Shown: in pieces, positions 46,910-55,523 of the stretch
Position numbering within the stretch: position 1 is the first letter of the stretch
Layout of the letters: each line of letters begins with the position of its first letter
From: Flavobacteriaceae bacterium
Lineage (GTDB): Bacteria > Bacteroidota > Bacteroidia > Flavobacteriales > Flavobacteriaceae
Direction of reading: 5' to 3'
Assembly: GCA_003564185.1 (NCBI GenBank)
Contig: PXFS01000139.1
Span: forward strand, 1-64,000
Length of the DNA stretch: 64,000 bases
Position numbers and translations under genes: made by a program
The notes under the pieces: generated by a model
Databases searched by the model: none
The model's input: the letters and a program-made list of their open reading frames with translations, nothing else
Told to the model about the DNA's origin: nothing

Positions 46910-47566
46910 TTACTCATTATTTTCTTTCAATAATGCTGGAAATTTTTTCTTGAACTTTTCTAACCTTGGATTAGAAACACGCCTTACATATGAATTATTT
47001 GGGTTTCTCTTTTTGTAATCTTGGTGATAATCCTCAGCCACCCAGAATTTTTCAAAAGGCATGACCTCAGAAGCAATAGGTTGGTCGTATACCTTAGCTA
47101 ACTCTTTGATTTTCGCCTCTATAATTTCTTTTTGCTCATTGTTTTGATAAAAAATAATAGAGCGGTATTGTGAACCTTTATCAGGCCCTTGTCCATTGAC
47201 TTGCGTAGGATTTTGTGAGCCGTAATACACGTCTACGAGTGTAGAAAAACTCACTTTTTCAGGGTCATAAATAACCTCTACAGCTTCAGCATGACCTGTT
47301 CTACCTGTATTGCTTTCCTCATAGGTAGGATTTTTGGTGTGACCACCTGCATACCCAGAAATTGACTCTTCTACCCCATAAACTGACTCGTAAATAGCTT
47401 CAACACACCAAAAACACCCGCTTGCAAAATAAGCTTTTGCTAATCCATTTTCCATGGGCACTTCAACTGGCTCTTGATTTGATTTGTTTTTAGGTGATTG
47501 CTGCGCTTCTGAGCAACCTATGAAAATTATAGTCAGGAATATTCCCCAAAAGTGAAAATCTTTCAT
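46910..47566 (-). CDS. msrA: peptide methionine sulfoxide reductase MsrA, lipoprotein form
   Basis: The 218-residue product reduces the S epimer of methionine sulfoxide. The catalytic motif is ASGCFWCVEAIYES (about 49-62). Unlike cytosolic MsrA, it begins with a lipoprotein signal ending IFIGC (about Cys18) and a short Gln/Ser/Asn-rich spacer, so it repairs oxidised envelope proteins. The C-terminus (HQDYKKRNP, YVRRVSNPRLEKF) is standard. It is monocistronic with its own -7 element. Confidence 0.95.
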   Translation of the reverse strand: MKDFHFWGIFLTIIFIGCSEAQQSPKNKSNQEPVEVPMENGLAKAYFASGCFWCVEAIYESVYGVEESISGYAGGHTKNPTYEESNTGRTGHAEAVEVIYDPEKVSFSTLVDVYYGSQNPTQVNGQGPDKGSQYRSIIFYQNNEQKEIIEAKIKELAKVYDQPIASEVMPFEKFWVAEDYHQDYKKRNPNNSYVRRVSNPRLEKFKKKFPALLKENNE

Positions 47567-47579
47567 ACTTTTTTTAAAG

Positions 47580-47587
47580 CAAATTTA
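47580..47587 (-). promoter_or_regulatory. -7 element for msrA
   Basis: TAAATTTG on the minus strand fits TAnnTTTG and ends 13 bases before the msrA ATG. Confidence 0.45.
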
Positions 47588-47615
47588 TGAAAGGCAATAT
47601 CTTAAAATCAAACAT

Positions 47616-48119
47616 TCAAGATTTATTAACAATAAGTTCTGTAGAAAATGTCTTTTTTTTGAATTGAAATTTTAACGATTGATTTTTCTTTAAAACTCCA
47701 AAAGCTAATACGCAAGATATAATTAGAATAGGGATTGCGAAGGGTAAATAATCAATTGGCATCCAGAATGTAAAAAATGAATTAATCTTTATCGTATCTT
47801 TTGACGGCTGGTACAAAATCTTCACTTTTTGTCCTTCTTTAAAAAACTCAAATGAAGCTTTTGGCCCTTGAAATTGATGCGTTTGCCCCTGATACTTAAA
47901 TTCAATTATGGGTATTACAGTTGCATATTTTTCACGCATTTCATCAGTAGCAACAACATTGTTTGAATTGGAATTAAAAAATAAATAATCTTGCTTGACT
48001 ACTTGGCCTTCAATTTTTTCTGAAGTTCCATAAAAATAAAGCTGATCGGCCAAAATACCAATAAATAATAATGCAAAGACAGCAAGAAAACATTGAAACC
48101 TACTTAAACTAATCTGCAT
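47616..48119 (-). CDS. DUF3592-type membrane protein
   Basis: The 167-residue product has a membrane segment near the N-terminus (about 10-30), an extracytoplasmic beta domain (EGQVVKQDYLFF ... VIPIIEFKYQGQTHQFQGPK ... GQKVKILYQPSKDTIKINSF) and a second membrane segment (about 125-145). This is the layout of DUF3592. The domain is of unknown function. Confidence 0.72.
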   Translation of the reverse strand: MQISLSRFQCFLAVFALLFIGILADQLYFYGTSEKIEGQVVKQDYLFFNSNSNNVVATDEMREKYATVIPIIEFKYQGQTHQFQGPKASFEFFKEGQKVKILYQPSKDTIKINSFFTFWMPIDYLPFAIPILIISCVLAFGVLKKNQSLKFQFKKKTFSTELIVNKS

Positions 48120-48132
48120 AATTACTTTTTTC

Positions 48133-48140
48133 CAAATTTA
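48133..48140 (-). promoter_or_regulatory. -7 element for the DUF3592-type gene
   Basis: TAAATTTG on the minus strand fits TAnnTTTG and ends 13 bases before the ATG. Confidence 0.45.
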
Positions 48141-48228
48141 TTTTAAAAGCAATTAATTTTCAACTATTTATTAATTAATTAGTAAAAAAAATAACAAAAT
48201 GTGTGTTTATTAGAATCGGAACATTTCT

Positions 48229-48672
48229 TTAAATAAACATTCTTGTCTTCTTTTTGTAGTTTGTATATTCATTAAATTTTTTACTCAAAAGTGTCTCTTC
48301 ATAGCGTGCTTTGAAATATATAAAACCCAAAAAAATCAAAGCTATTAATACTTGATATATGCTCTGATTGGCTAGAGCCCAACTGACGAAAAATACTATT
48401 AATCCTGTATAAATGGGATGTCTAGACCATTGATATACACCTGTAGTTTTTAATGTAGAACTCTCTTTGGGGGTGGGAAAAGGCGAAACTAAATAATCAA
48501 AACTTAAAAGTGCAAGAAGAGTAAAGGCAATTCCTATGAATGCGATTAAACGAAATAAAATTGTAAAATCATGCGATAATTCAAATTCACCTATATTAAT
48601 GGGAAGAATAAAGCTGATAAATAGAGAAATTTGCACAGCCAAATAAATCTTGTCTTTCAGTGGTTTAGTCAT
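48229..48672 (-). CDS. isoprenylcysteine carboxyl methyltransferase-like membrane protein
   Basis: The 147-residue product has four hydrophobic segments and the ICMT/phospholipid methyltransferase signature TGVYQWSRHPIYTGLIVFF, with the RHPxYTG part that binds S-adenosylmethionine in the family. The C-terminal EETLLSKKFNEYTNYKKKT is also typical (EExxL...Y.Y). The substrate is unknown; bacterial members methylate lipids or small thiols or have no known role. I start at the ATG at 48672, which overlaps rlmH by 8 bases; an upstream in-frame start at 48726 would lie far inside rlmH. Confidence 0.82.
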   Translation of the reverse strand: MTKPLKDKIYLAVQISLFISFILPINIGEFELSHDFTILFRLIAFIGIAFTLLALLSFDYLVSPFPTPKESSTLKTTGVYQWSRHPIYTGLIVFFVSWALANQSIYQVLIALIFLGFIYFKARYEETLLSKKFNEYTNYKKKTRMFI

Positions 48673-49138
48673 GATGATAGGGTAAATTATGTATAATTGA
48701 AAATGCTCTGTAAATTTGTTCAACAAAAAACAAACGAACCATTTGATGAGAAAAAGTCATTTTTGATAAAGCTATTTTGGCATCTGAGCGTTGGTTTACC
48801 AAACTATCAAAACCATATGGCCCTCCAATTATAAAAACTACTTTCCTTGAACCAAGATGTTGTTTCTTAGCTATCCATTGTGCAAATTTTCTAGAGGTAA
48901 ACTCTATTCCCTTTTCATCCAAAAGTACAACATAATCGGTTGTAGTTACTTCTTTTAAAATTAATTCTCCCTCTTTTCTTTTTTGCTCTAACTGAGACAA
49001 TTTTTTTGTGTTTTTTATATCTGGTAAAATTTTCCATTCAAGCTTAGCAAAACGTTGTAATCGCTTTTCATATTCGCTCATTAACTTTGTCAATAATGAA
49101 TTATCTGTTTTACCAACCGCAATAATTTTTAAATGCAT
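48665..49138 (-). CDS. rlmH: 23S rRNA pseudouridine1915 N3-methyltransferase
   Basis: The 157-residue SPOUT methyltransferase modifies pseudouridine 1915 in helix 69. It has the family start MHLKIIAVGKT, the SAM-binding knot VVFIIGGPYGFD (about 107-118) and the C-terminal LSKMTFSHQMVRLFFVEQIYRAFSI with HNLPYHH. Length matches the E. coli enzyme (155). The following membrane methyltransferase gene overlaps by 8 bases. Confidence 0.97.
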   Translation of the reverse strand: MHLKIIAVGKTDNSLLTKLMSEYEKRLQRFAKLEWKILPDIKNTKKLSQLEQKRKEGELILKEVTTTDYVVLLDEKGIEFTSRKFAQWIAKKQHLGSRKVVFIIGGPYGFDSLVNQRSDAKIALSKMTFSHQMVRLFFVEQIYRAFSIIHNLPYHHD

Positions 49139-49453
49139 GATTCAATGTTTAAACTTTTTTGTCTGCTACTTGATTTAAGCAATATTTAGATGAATAGGCT
49201 ATAAATATTCAGCTAAATAATTTAAATAAATGAAATGAACTTCAAATTTAGCAAATAATAATCTTCCACAACATGAGCTTGTCAAATGAACGAAAATTTG
49301 CTCAAGTAATAAGAGATGTGCCAAAAAACTTTCATAAAAAATTTTAGGAAAATTGTCTATAATAGTTTTCTAATAAAATTCAAATTTTCTTCAATGGAAA
49401 AAAGAATAAATTTGTACTTTACAATTTTGTAACTTTTGTAATTATTTGCACTA
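49139..49453. other. 315-base intergenic region between rlmH and the two-component system
   Basis: This is the only gap over 300 bases. It is AT-rich, with no open frame of note and no RNA gene that I can recognise. It holds the divergent promoters of rlmH and the response regulator gene; a TAnnTTTG match at 49407-49414 is the only motif I can support. Confidence 0.6.
49407..49414 (+). promoter_or_regulatory. -7 element for the response regulator gene
   Basis: TAAATTTG fits TAnnTTTG and lies 39 bases before the ATG at 49454. Confidence 0.38.
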
Positions 49454-50131
49454 ATGAAATTACTCGTTGTAGAGGATGATTTAAGGGTTTCGGAGCTACT
49501 GCAAAGAGGGCTTACTGAAGCGAATTTTGATATTCAATTAGCTTACGATGGAAAATCTGCAGAACGCCTATTTGCATCGGGGGATTTTGATTTAATTATT
49601 ACCGATATTATTCTTCCTAAAGTTGATGGAATTGAATTTTGTAAACGCATTAAATCTAAAACCCCAAGTGTTCCTATAATTATGTTGACTGCTCTAGGTA
49701 CAACCGATGATAAAGTAGAAGGATTTGATGCAGGAGCAGACGACTACCTGGTTAAGCCATTTGAAATGAGAGAGTTAATAGCAAGAATTAATGCGCTTTT
49801 AAAACGAAAGTCTTATTCAAATCAACCAGAACGAATATTACTTCAATTTGCTGATTTAGAAATGAATCTTCATACCAAAGAAGTAAAACGCATGGGGCAA
49901 GATATAAATCTTACTCCTAAAGAGTTTAAGCTACTTAAATTTATGATGGAAAATCCAGAACGTGTGCTATCAAGACAAGAGATTTCTAAAAAAGTATGGG
50001 AGATGGATTTTGACACAGGAACAAATTTTATAGATGTTTATATCAATTATTTACGTAAAAAAGTAGATAAAAATTTCAACCAAAAATTAATCCATACCAA
50101 AACAGGAATGGGCTTTGTTTTAAAAAACTAA
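49454..50131 (+). CDS. OmpR-family response regulator
   Basis: The 225-residue product has a receiver domain (about 1-118) with Asp8/Asp9, phosphoacceptor Asp51 in LIITDIILPKVDG and Lys in DYLVKPFEM, and a winged-helix DNA-binding domain (about 130-225: INLTPKEFKLLKFMMENPER, NFIDVYINYLRKKVD, IHTKTGMGFVL). The histidine kinase gene follows after 4 bases. It resembles copper- and envelope-stress regulators of the CusR/RprY type, but its targets are unknown. Confidence 0.95.
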   Translation: MKLLVVEDDLRVSELLQRGLTEANFDIQLAYDGKSAERLFASGDFDLIITDIILPKVDGIEFCKRIKSKTPSVPIIMLTALGTTDDKVEGFDAGADDYLVKPFEMRELIARINALLKRKSYSNQPERILLQFADLEMNLHTKEVKRMGQDINLTPKEFKLLKFMMENPERVLSRQEISKKVWEMDFDTGTNFIDVYINYLRKKVDKNFNQKLIHTKTGMGFVLKN

Positions 50132-50135
50132 AATT

Positions 50136-51521
50136 ATGCTTAGTTTAAAAGCAAGAATAACAATACTCTTTACCGCCATAACAGCAGGATTGCTGTTAAG
50201 TTTTGCTTTCTTAATCTATTATACCTCAGAAAAAAATAGAGAAAGAGAATTCTATAACTTGCTTTACAATGAAGCTTTAACCAAAGCCAATTTGTTTTTA
50301 GATGCAAAAGTAAATGAAAAGACTTTACAAGTAATTTATAAGCAAAATAGAGAGTTAATTAATGAAGTTGAAGCTGCTATTTATGACGATAATTTTGTAC
50401 TACTTTATCATGATGATGTAAAAACTGACGTAGTAAAAGAAGATGTTGAAATGCTTCAAACTATATTAAATAACGAAATTTTAGAATTTTATATAGATGA
50501 ATGGCAAGTAGTAGGACTCAAGTATACTTATAACAACCAAGGCTTTTTGGTTACCGCAGCTGGTTTTGATGAATACGGCTACAATAAGCTTTCAAGCCTA
50601 GGAAAGACTCTTGCTACTGCTTTAATAGCTGCTGTTTTTTTGGTCTTTCTGATTGGAATTCTTTTCAGCAAACAAGCGCTTTCACCAATTTTTAGAATGA
50701 ATGAGCAAATTAAGAAAATTACAGCTGCCAACTTACATTTAAGACTCAAAATAGAAAATAATAAAGATGAGCTTAACGCGTTAGCCCAATCTTTTAATAG
50801 TATGCTGGATCGTTTAGAAAATTCGTTTGATAGTCAAAAACAATTTGTTTCAAATATATCACATGAACTTAGAACACCCTTAGCAGCTATTATATCTGAA
50901 TTGGAAATAACAGCCTCAAAAGAACGTAAAAAGTCAGCGTATAAAAAAGCCATTAAGGATGCATTAAACGATGCAAATAAATTAGCAAAATTATCTAACT
51001 CACTATTGGATTTAGCAAAAGCCAGTTATGACCCGTCAGAAATTCATTTTAAAAAAATTAGAGTAGATGAGATTTTGATGGAATCAATGATGCAAGTAAA
51101 GAACAGCAATCAAAATTACAAGATTCAAATTGAATTTGAACAGGAATTTGATGAGGAGTTTCAAATGAGTGTAAGTGGAAATGAATATTTACTTAAAGTA
51201 GCTTTTTCCAATTTAATTGATAATGCTTGTAAATTTTCCGAAGATCATGAAAGCTTTGTAAGCATTAATATTTTAAACAATGGTATTAGTTTAGATTTCT
51301 GGGATAATGGAATTGGAATATCAAAAAAAGATATCAATCAAATTTTCACTCCATTTTACAGAGGCAAAAACAAAAAATTTACTGAAGGTCATGGTATAGG
51401 TCTTCATCTAACACAAAAAATTATCAATTTACATCGCGGACAAATCCATGTAAAATCTACTAAAAACGTAGGAACAAGTTTTAAAGTCTTTTTACCATTT
51501 TCATTTAAAATGGAGGATTAA
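50136..51521 (+). CDS. membrane sensor histidine kinase
   Basis: The 461-residue product has two membrane segments (about 9-29 and 160-178) flanking a roughly 130-residue periplasmic sensor domain, a HAMP domain (about 180-233), HisKA with phosphoacceptor His243 in ISHELRTPLAAII and an HATPase domain (NLIDNACKFSED, DNGIGISKKD, GHGIGLHLTQKI). It is the partner of the OmpR-family regulator 4 bases upstream. The sensed signal cannot be read from sequence. Confidence 0.95.
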   Translation: MLSLKARITILFTAITAGLLLSFAFLIYYTSEKNREREFYNLLYNEALTKANLFLDAKVNEKTLQVIYKQNRELINEVEAAIYDDNFVLLYHDDVKTDVVKEDVEMLQTILNNEILEFYIDEWQVVGLKYTYNNQGFLVTAAGFDEYGYNKLSSLGKTLATALIAAVFLVFLIGILFSKQALSPIFRMNEQIKKITAANLHLRLKIENNKDELNALAQSFNSMLDRLENSFDSQKQFVSNISHELRTPLAAIISELEITASKERKKSAYKKAIKDALNDANKLAKLSNSLLDLAKASYDPSEIHFKKIRVDEILMESMMQVKNSNQNYKIQIEFEQEFDEEFQMSVSGNEYLLKVAFSNLIDNACKFSEDHESFVSINILNNGISLDFWDNGIGISKKDINQIFTPFYRGKNKKFTEGHGIGLHLTQKIINLHRGQIHVKSTKNVGTSFKVFLPFSFKMED

Positions 51522-51529
51522 ATTTAATT

Positions 51530-52540
51530 TTAACTTCTCATCACTTGAACCAAAAAAGATTTAAGTAGATCTCCTTCGGGTTGAGTACCCACTCCTACCC
51601 CTTTAGATTGAATGTCTAAATCACGTAATAAAGCAATTGCATGGCTCACTTTTTTAAGTGGATAATTTTTAGCTGCTATTGAATAGTCTTTAGTAAAAAA
51701 AGGATGCACGCCAAGTTGTTTTGCCACATTGGTATTGGATTTATCTTTTAGGGAATGAAATATGAGAAGTTTTTCAAAATAACCAAATAAAACTCCAACT
51801 GTAAAAGGTAAGGGATTATTTTTTGAATTTTGAGCAAAATAATTAATAATTTTAAAAGCCTTCACCTCATCTTTTACCCCAATGGCATTGGTTAGTTCAA
51901 AGTTATTGAAATCTTTACTTATGCCAATATTTTCCTCCACAACATCTGGAGTAATCCTACTTCCTTGAGGTAAAATTTGCATCAATTTTTCCAATTCTTT
52001 ATAAATTTTGGAAAGATTGGCTCCTAAAAACTCGACAAGCATTGAGCTGGCTTTTGGGTCAATGCTATATTGTTTTTCTGCTAGCGTTTGAACAATCCAG
52101 TCGGGAACCTGATTATCATAAATCTTTGCTGTTTCATAATAAACAGCATTCTTTTTAATTTCTTTTATTACTTTCTTCCTTCCATCAGGTTTTTTGTATT
52201 TGTAACAGAAAACTAAAATTGTAGAAAGTTGAGGTTGTGTAGCATAGGCTTCTAATTGGTCTAACTGTCTTGACAATTCTTGAGCCTCCCTAACTATAAT
52301 TACTTGATATTCTGCCATCATTGGGTAGCGCTTAGCAGCTTCAATCACTTCACTCATGCTCACATCCTTACCATATAATACACTTTGATTAAAACCTTTT
52401 TCTTCTTCAGTGAGGATGTTCAATTCAATATATTTAGCAATCTGATCTACAAAAAAAGTTTCGCTTTCGCCTACCAAAAAATAAATGGGAGCGTATTTTT
52501 TTAGCTTTAAATCATTTAATACTTGAACTGCTTTTTTCAT
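51530..52540 (-). CDS. holA: DNA polymerase III delta subunit
   Basis: The 336-residue product is the clamp-loader subunit that opens the beta clamp. The N-terminal AAA+ -like domain begins with APIYFLVGESETFFVDQIAKYI (about 17-38), typical of HolA (YLxxGxExxLxxE). VCYKYKKPDGRKKVIKEIKK-like strands and the C-terminal helical collar (QSKGVGVGTQPEGDLLKSFLVQ) follow. It is convergent with the kinase gene and divergent from the HSDR_N gene. Confidence 0.92.
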   Translation of the reverse strand: MKKAVQVLNDLKLKKYAPIYFLVGESETFFVDQIAKYIELNILTEEEKGFNQSVLYGKDVSMSEVIEAAKRYPMMAEYQVIIVREAQELSRQLDQLEAYATQPQLSTILVFCYKYKKPDGRKKVIKEIKKNAVYYETAKIYDNQVPDWIVQTLAEKQYSIDPKASSMLVEFLGANLSKIYKELEKLMQILPQGSRITPDVVEENIGISKDFNNFELTNAIGVKDEVKAFKIINYFAQNSKNNPLPFTVGVLFGYFEKLLIFHSLKDKSNTNVAKQLGVHPFFTKDYSIAAKNYPLKKVSHAIALLRDLDIQSKGVGVGTQPEGDLLKSFLVQVMRS

Positions 52541-52551
52541 CTAAGAACCTT

Positions 52552-52559
52552 TATATTTG
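52552..52559 (+). promoter_or_regulatory. -7 element for the HSDR_N-glycosyltransferase operon
   Basis: TATATTTG fits TAnnTTTG and lies 22 bases before the ATG at 52582. Confidence 0.45.
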
Positions 52560-52581
52560 TCAAAAAAATAGTGGAAAATCA

Positions 52582-53025
52582 ATGCAACTACTTAATTTCC
52601 CAAGCTATGAATTTAGGCTCAAAAATAGAGAAAATAAAACAGCTATATTCTCTGTATTACGCAAAAAATTTTTGGTCTTAACTCCAGAGGAATGGGTGAG
52701 GCAACATTGCATTCAATTCCTGCATAAAAACCTCTGTTACCCACTGTCTTTATTAAGCGAAGAACGAAAAATTGAAATCAATGGTAGATCTAAGCGCTAT
52801 GATATTGTTGCCTATGAACCAAGTGGTAAAATCAATTTAATAGTTGAATGTAAAGCCCCTACTGTAAAAATAACGCAAGATACATTTGATCAAATAGCCC
52901 GATACAACATGGAATTAGAAGCTAGCTATTTGATGATTACTAATGGAATTAATCACTATTATTGCAGGATAAACAAAGAAGAAAAAAAATACCAATTTCT
53001 ACCTGAATTACCTAATTATAAGTAA
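52582..53025 (+). CDS. HSDR_N-type PD-(D/E)XK nuclease-fold protein
   Basis: The 147-residue product resembles the N-terminal domain of type I restriction enzyme R proteins, standing alone. It shows LTPEEWVRQHCIQFL (about 32-46), the fold's acidic residue in RYDIVAYEPSGK and the ECK motif in INLIVECKAPTVKI (about 90-103), then TFDQIARYN. The catalytic residues are intact, so nuclease activity is possible, but no HsdM/HsdS genes are near and such solo proteins are common housekeeping neighbours in flavobacteria. The stop overlaps the glycosyltransferase start by one base. Confidence 0.88.
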   Translation: MQLLNFPSYEFRLKNRENKTAIFSVLRKKFLVLTPEEWVRQHCIQFLHKNLCYPLSLLSEERKIEINGRSKRYDIVAYEPSGKINLIVECKAPTVKITQDTFDQIARYNMELEASYLMITNGINHYYCRINKEEKKYQFLPELPNYK

Positions 53026-54005
53026 TGGAAAACACAGCAGTCATTATATTGAATTGGAATGGATTAAACCTGCTCAAGCAATTTTTGCCATCAGTAGTTC
53101 AGTCTAGTGATCTTGCACAAATATATATTGCAGACAATGCCTCTACAGATGAATCTGTTGCCTGGGTTAAATTGAATTATCCTGATGTAAAAATTATTCA
53201 ATTAAAGAAAAATTTTGGCTATGCAGAAGGATATAACCAAGCTTTAAAACAAGTTCCTGAGGAATACTGTATACTGCTCAATAATGATGTTAAAGTTGAA
53301 AAGGGATGGACAAAAGCCATCACAAAACTACTTCAGCTAGATCTAAAAGTAGCAGCTGTACAACCTAAAATAAGGGATTATAATAAGCCTGAATATTTTG
53401 AGTATGCCGGAGCTGCAGGTGGATTAATAGATTATTTTGCTTACCCCTACTGTAGAGGAAGAGTTTTTGATAAAATTGAAAAAGACCTTGGACAATACGA
53501 AAAAGAAACAGAAATATTTTGGGCTTCGGGAGCATGTCTAGGAGTTAAAAAATCTGTATTTTTTGAGGTTGGTGGATTTGATACTGATTATTTTGCTCAC
53601 ATGGAAGAGATTGACTTATGTTGGCGTATGAAAAATAAGGGCTATAAAGTTTATTATACTCCTTTTTCAAAAATCTTTCATTTGGGCGGAGGTACATTAA
53701 GTAATAGTAGTCCTCAAAAAACATTTTTAAATTTCAGAAATTCACTTTATAATTTGCTAAAAAATGCTCCCTCTAGAGCAATCATTGCAAAAATTTTATT
53801 GCGTTTAATAATAGATGGGTTTGCAGCATTATATTTTTTATTTCAATTAAAGACAACTCACTTATGGGCGATACTAAGAGCTCACTTCAGCTTTTATAAA
53901 AATTTTTATAAGATAAGAAGAAAAAGAAATATTCCACCAATTAGCAACAAATATTATACTGCAACAAGTATTATATTTAAAAAAATTGGGCATATAAAGA
54001 GCTAA
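53025..54005 (+). CDS. family 2 glycosyltransferase
   Basis: The 326-residue product has a GT-A fold with AVIILNWNGLNLLKQFL at the start, ADNASTDESV (about 35-44), the DXD-like LLNNDVKVEKGW (about 86-97), SGACLGVKKSVFFEVGGFD and HMEEIDLCWRMKNKGYKVYY (about 192-211). It matches the rhamnosyltransferase-like WbbL branch. The C-terminal part has a hydrophobic segment (about 258-285) that may associate with the membrane. The acceptor is unknown; envelope polysaccharide is likely. Confidence 0.93.
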   Translation: MENTAVIILNWNGLNLLKQFLPSVVQSSDLAQIYIADNASTDESVAWVKLNYPDVKIIQLKKNFGYAEGYNQALKQVPEEYCILLNNDVKVEKGWTKAITKLLQLDLKVAAVQPKIRDYNKPEYFEYAGAAGGLIDYFAYPYCRGRVFDKIEKDLGQYEKETEIFWASGACLGVKKSVFFEVGGFDTDYFAHMEEIDLCWRMKNKGYKVYYTPFSKIFHLGGGTLSNSSPQKTFLNFRNSLYNLLKNAPSRAIIAKILLRLIIDGFAALYFLFQLKTTHLWAILRAHFSFYKNFYKIRRKRNIPPISNKYYTATSIIFKKIGHIKS

Positions 54006-54020
54006 ACGTTAGTTGTTATT

Positions 54021-55482
54021 TTAAAAACTGTAAATTAATCCAAGTCCAGCCTCAAATCTTGAAAAGCTTTCAGATTCATCAAGTTCTAGAGTAATTTGGG
54101 TTGAACCATCATTTACCCGATAGCTATTGTTTTGAGCTACAATATAACCTATATTAAAATTAAGGTAAAAATTACTAACTATATAAACATCATAACTTTT
54201 ACGAAAATTGAAACCTAAGACATCTGATCTAAATTCTAACCTGTTAAATTCTGATTCAATATTATCATATACACTTAAAAGTCCGGCTCCAGCTGTCGCA
54301 ATGATTTGATTTCTCTTTTTATTACCAAAAAACAATCGATATGAATAATTCAGTCCATAGAACAAAAAATTAATGTCATTTTCTACTTGAATTGATTCTG
54401 TAAACATGTTCAAATTTATTGCTCCTGAAGCAGAAGAAAAGAAACGATTATGGTATAGACCCAAGCCGCTATTTTCATCCCAGAAAAAAGTGGCCTCAAT
54501 ATCAAAATAAGATCCTGAGGATAACTTTTCTACAAGTCTTCTAGTAGATGGTGTTAGGTCTGGAGATATGCTACCAAGTACTGATGAAAAGCCAAAACTT
54601 GATTGCAATCTTAACCAAGTAACTTTAGGACTAACCCTTATAAGATTAAGCTCGTTAAAATCATTTATCTCTCTAAATTTGCTTACTTTTTCTTCTGCTG
54701 TATTTTTTTCGAAGGTATCAGTACCTTCAACTCTATTATTTTCTAATTTTCTTGATTCTTCATTTAAAACATTAGTAGTATCATTTGAAATGGAGTTTAA
54801 GAGTGTATATTCATACTCTAATCTTCCTTGGAGTAGTGAAGGCATTACTTTTAATTCAGGCCGTAGGGATTGCTTATCTACATAAAGCCTAATGTAATAA
54901 TTTTCTCCATTTTGAAATTGTTGATATTGGCCAATGTATTTTTCCACTTCAATTAAAGTTTTACCTTCAGGAACAATTGTACTAAAAGAAGAATCACTTG
55001 GCAATTCAAAACTTTGATCATTCACGTTTAGAGTATAGGATTGGTCTTTGTAAATCTGTTTTTCATCATCAATTCTATATACATATACTTTAGCTCCATC
55101 CTCTAAATTTTCATCAGCACTTCGTTTAGCCTTTATTATATCAGCTTCAACATTAATATAATTCTGCTGTTAGATGTAAACAGTTATCAGAACTTGATTG
55201 TATAGATTTAATTTTAATGATATTAGCTCCTCTAAGCTGAGCTTTTTTTATCATTAATTTAGATTGTCTATCAAAATTACAATTTGGCGTTGAACGTGGG
55301 TCAAATTCAAAAACACCAATAGGAGTTGAATAATCAGGAAATTTTTCTGTTGCAGTAAATATATAAACATCCTCCATAGATGGTTGCTGTTTATTATTTT
55401 TATCCACAAAAGTATTTATAATTGGACTACAAGAGCTGGATAAAATAGCTAATACAACTATCAGTAAGGGGTTATTCTTCAT
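54021..55482 (-). pseudogene. frameshifted lipoprotein-plus-barrel family member (copy A)
   Basis: Read from 55482, codons 1-109 encode a lipoprotein signal (SSSC) and the family's N-terminal domain, ending in a stop at 55153 just after CLHLTAELY. The family continues in another frame (open from before the stop to 54021): NVEADIIKAK, then KVYVYRIDDEKQIY and a C-terminal barrel ending IYSF. Adding five bases at 55152-55161, where the paralogs have an extra TTATA-like unit, gives 1467 bases and 488 residues, close to the 494 of the intact neighbour. Either a recent pseudogene, a phase-off allele, or an assembly error. It is 41 bases from copy B. Confidence 0.85.
55152..55161 (-). repeat. frameshift site with a lost TTATA unit in copy A
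   Basis: The coding strand reads GAATTATATTAATG. The paralog at 57-58.5 kb reads AAATTATATTATTTAG at the same place (Lys-Leu-Tyr-Tyr-Leu), and the intact copy has Ile-Tyr-Tyr. Restoring one TTATA gives Glu-Leu-Tyr-Tyr-Ile and the correct frame. Confidence 0.7.
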
Positions 55483-55523
55483 TTTTTTTTATAACAAATG
55501 ATTTTTAATGAGTACTTGATACT

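Noticed and set aside
52582-53025. Possible remnant of a type I restriction system
   Set aside because: Only the HSDR_N-like domain is present, the frame is complete with normal ends, and no methylase or specificity gene is near, so a solo protein is the better reading.
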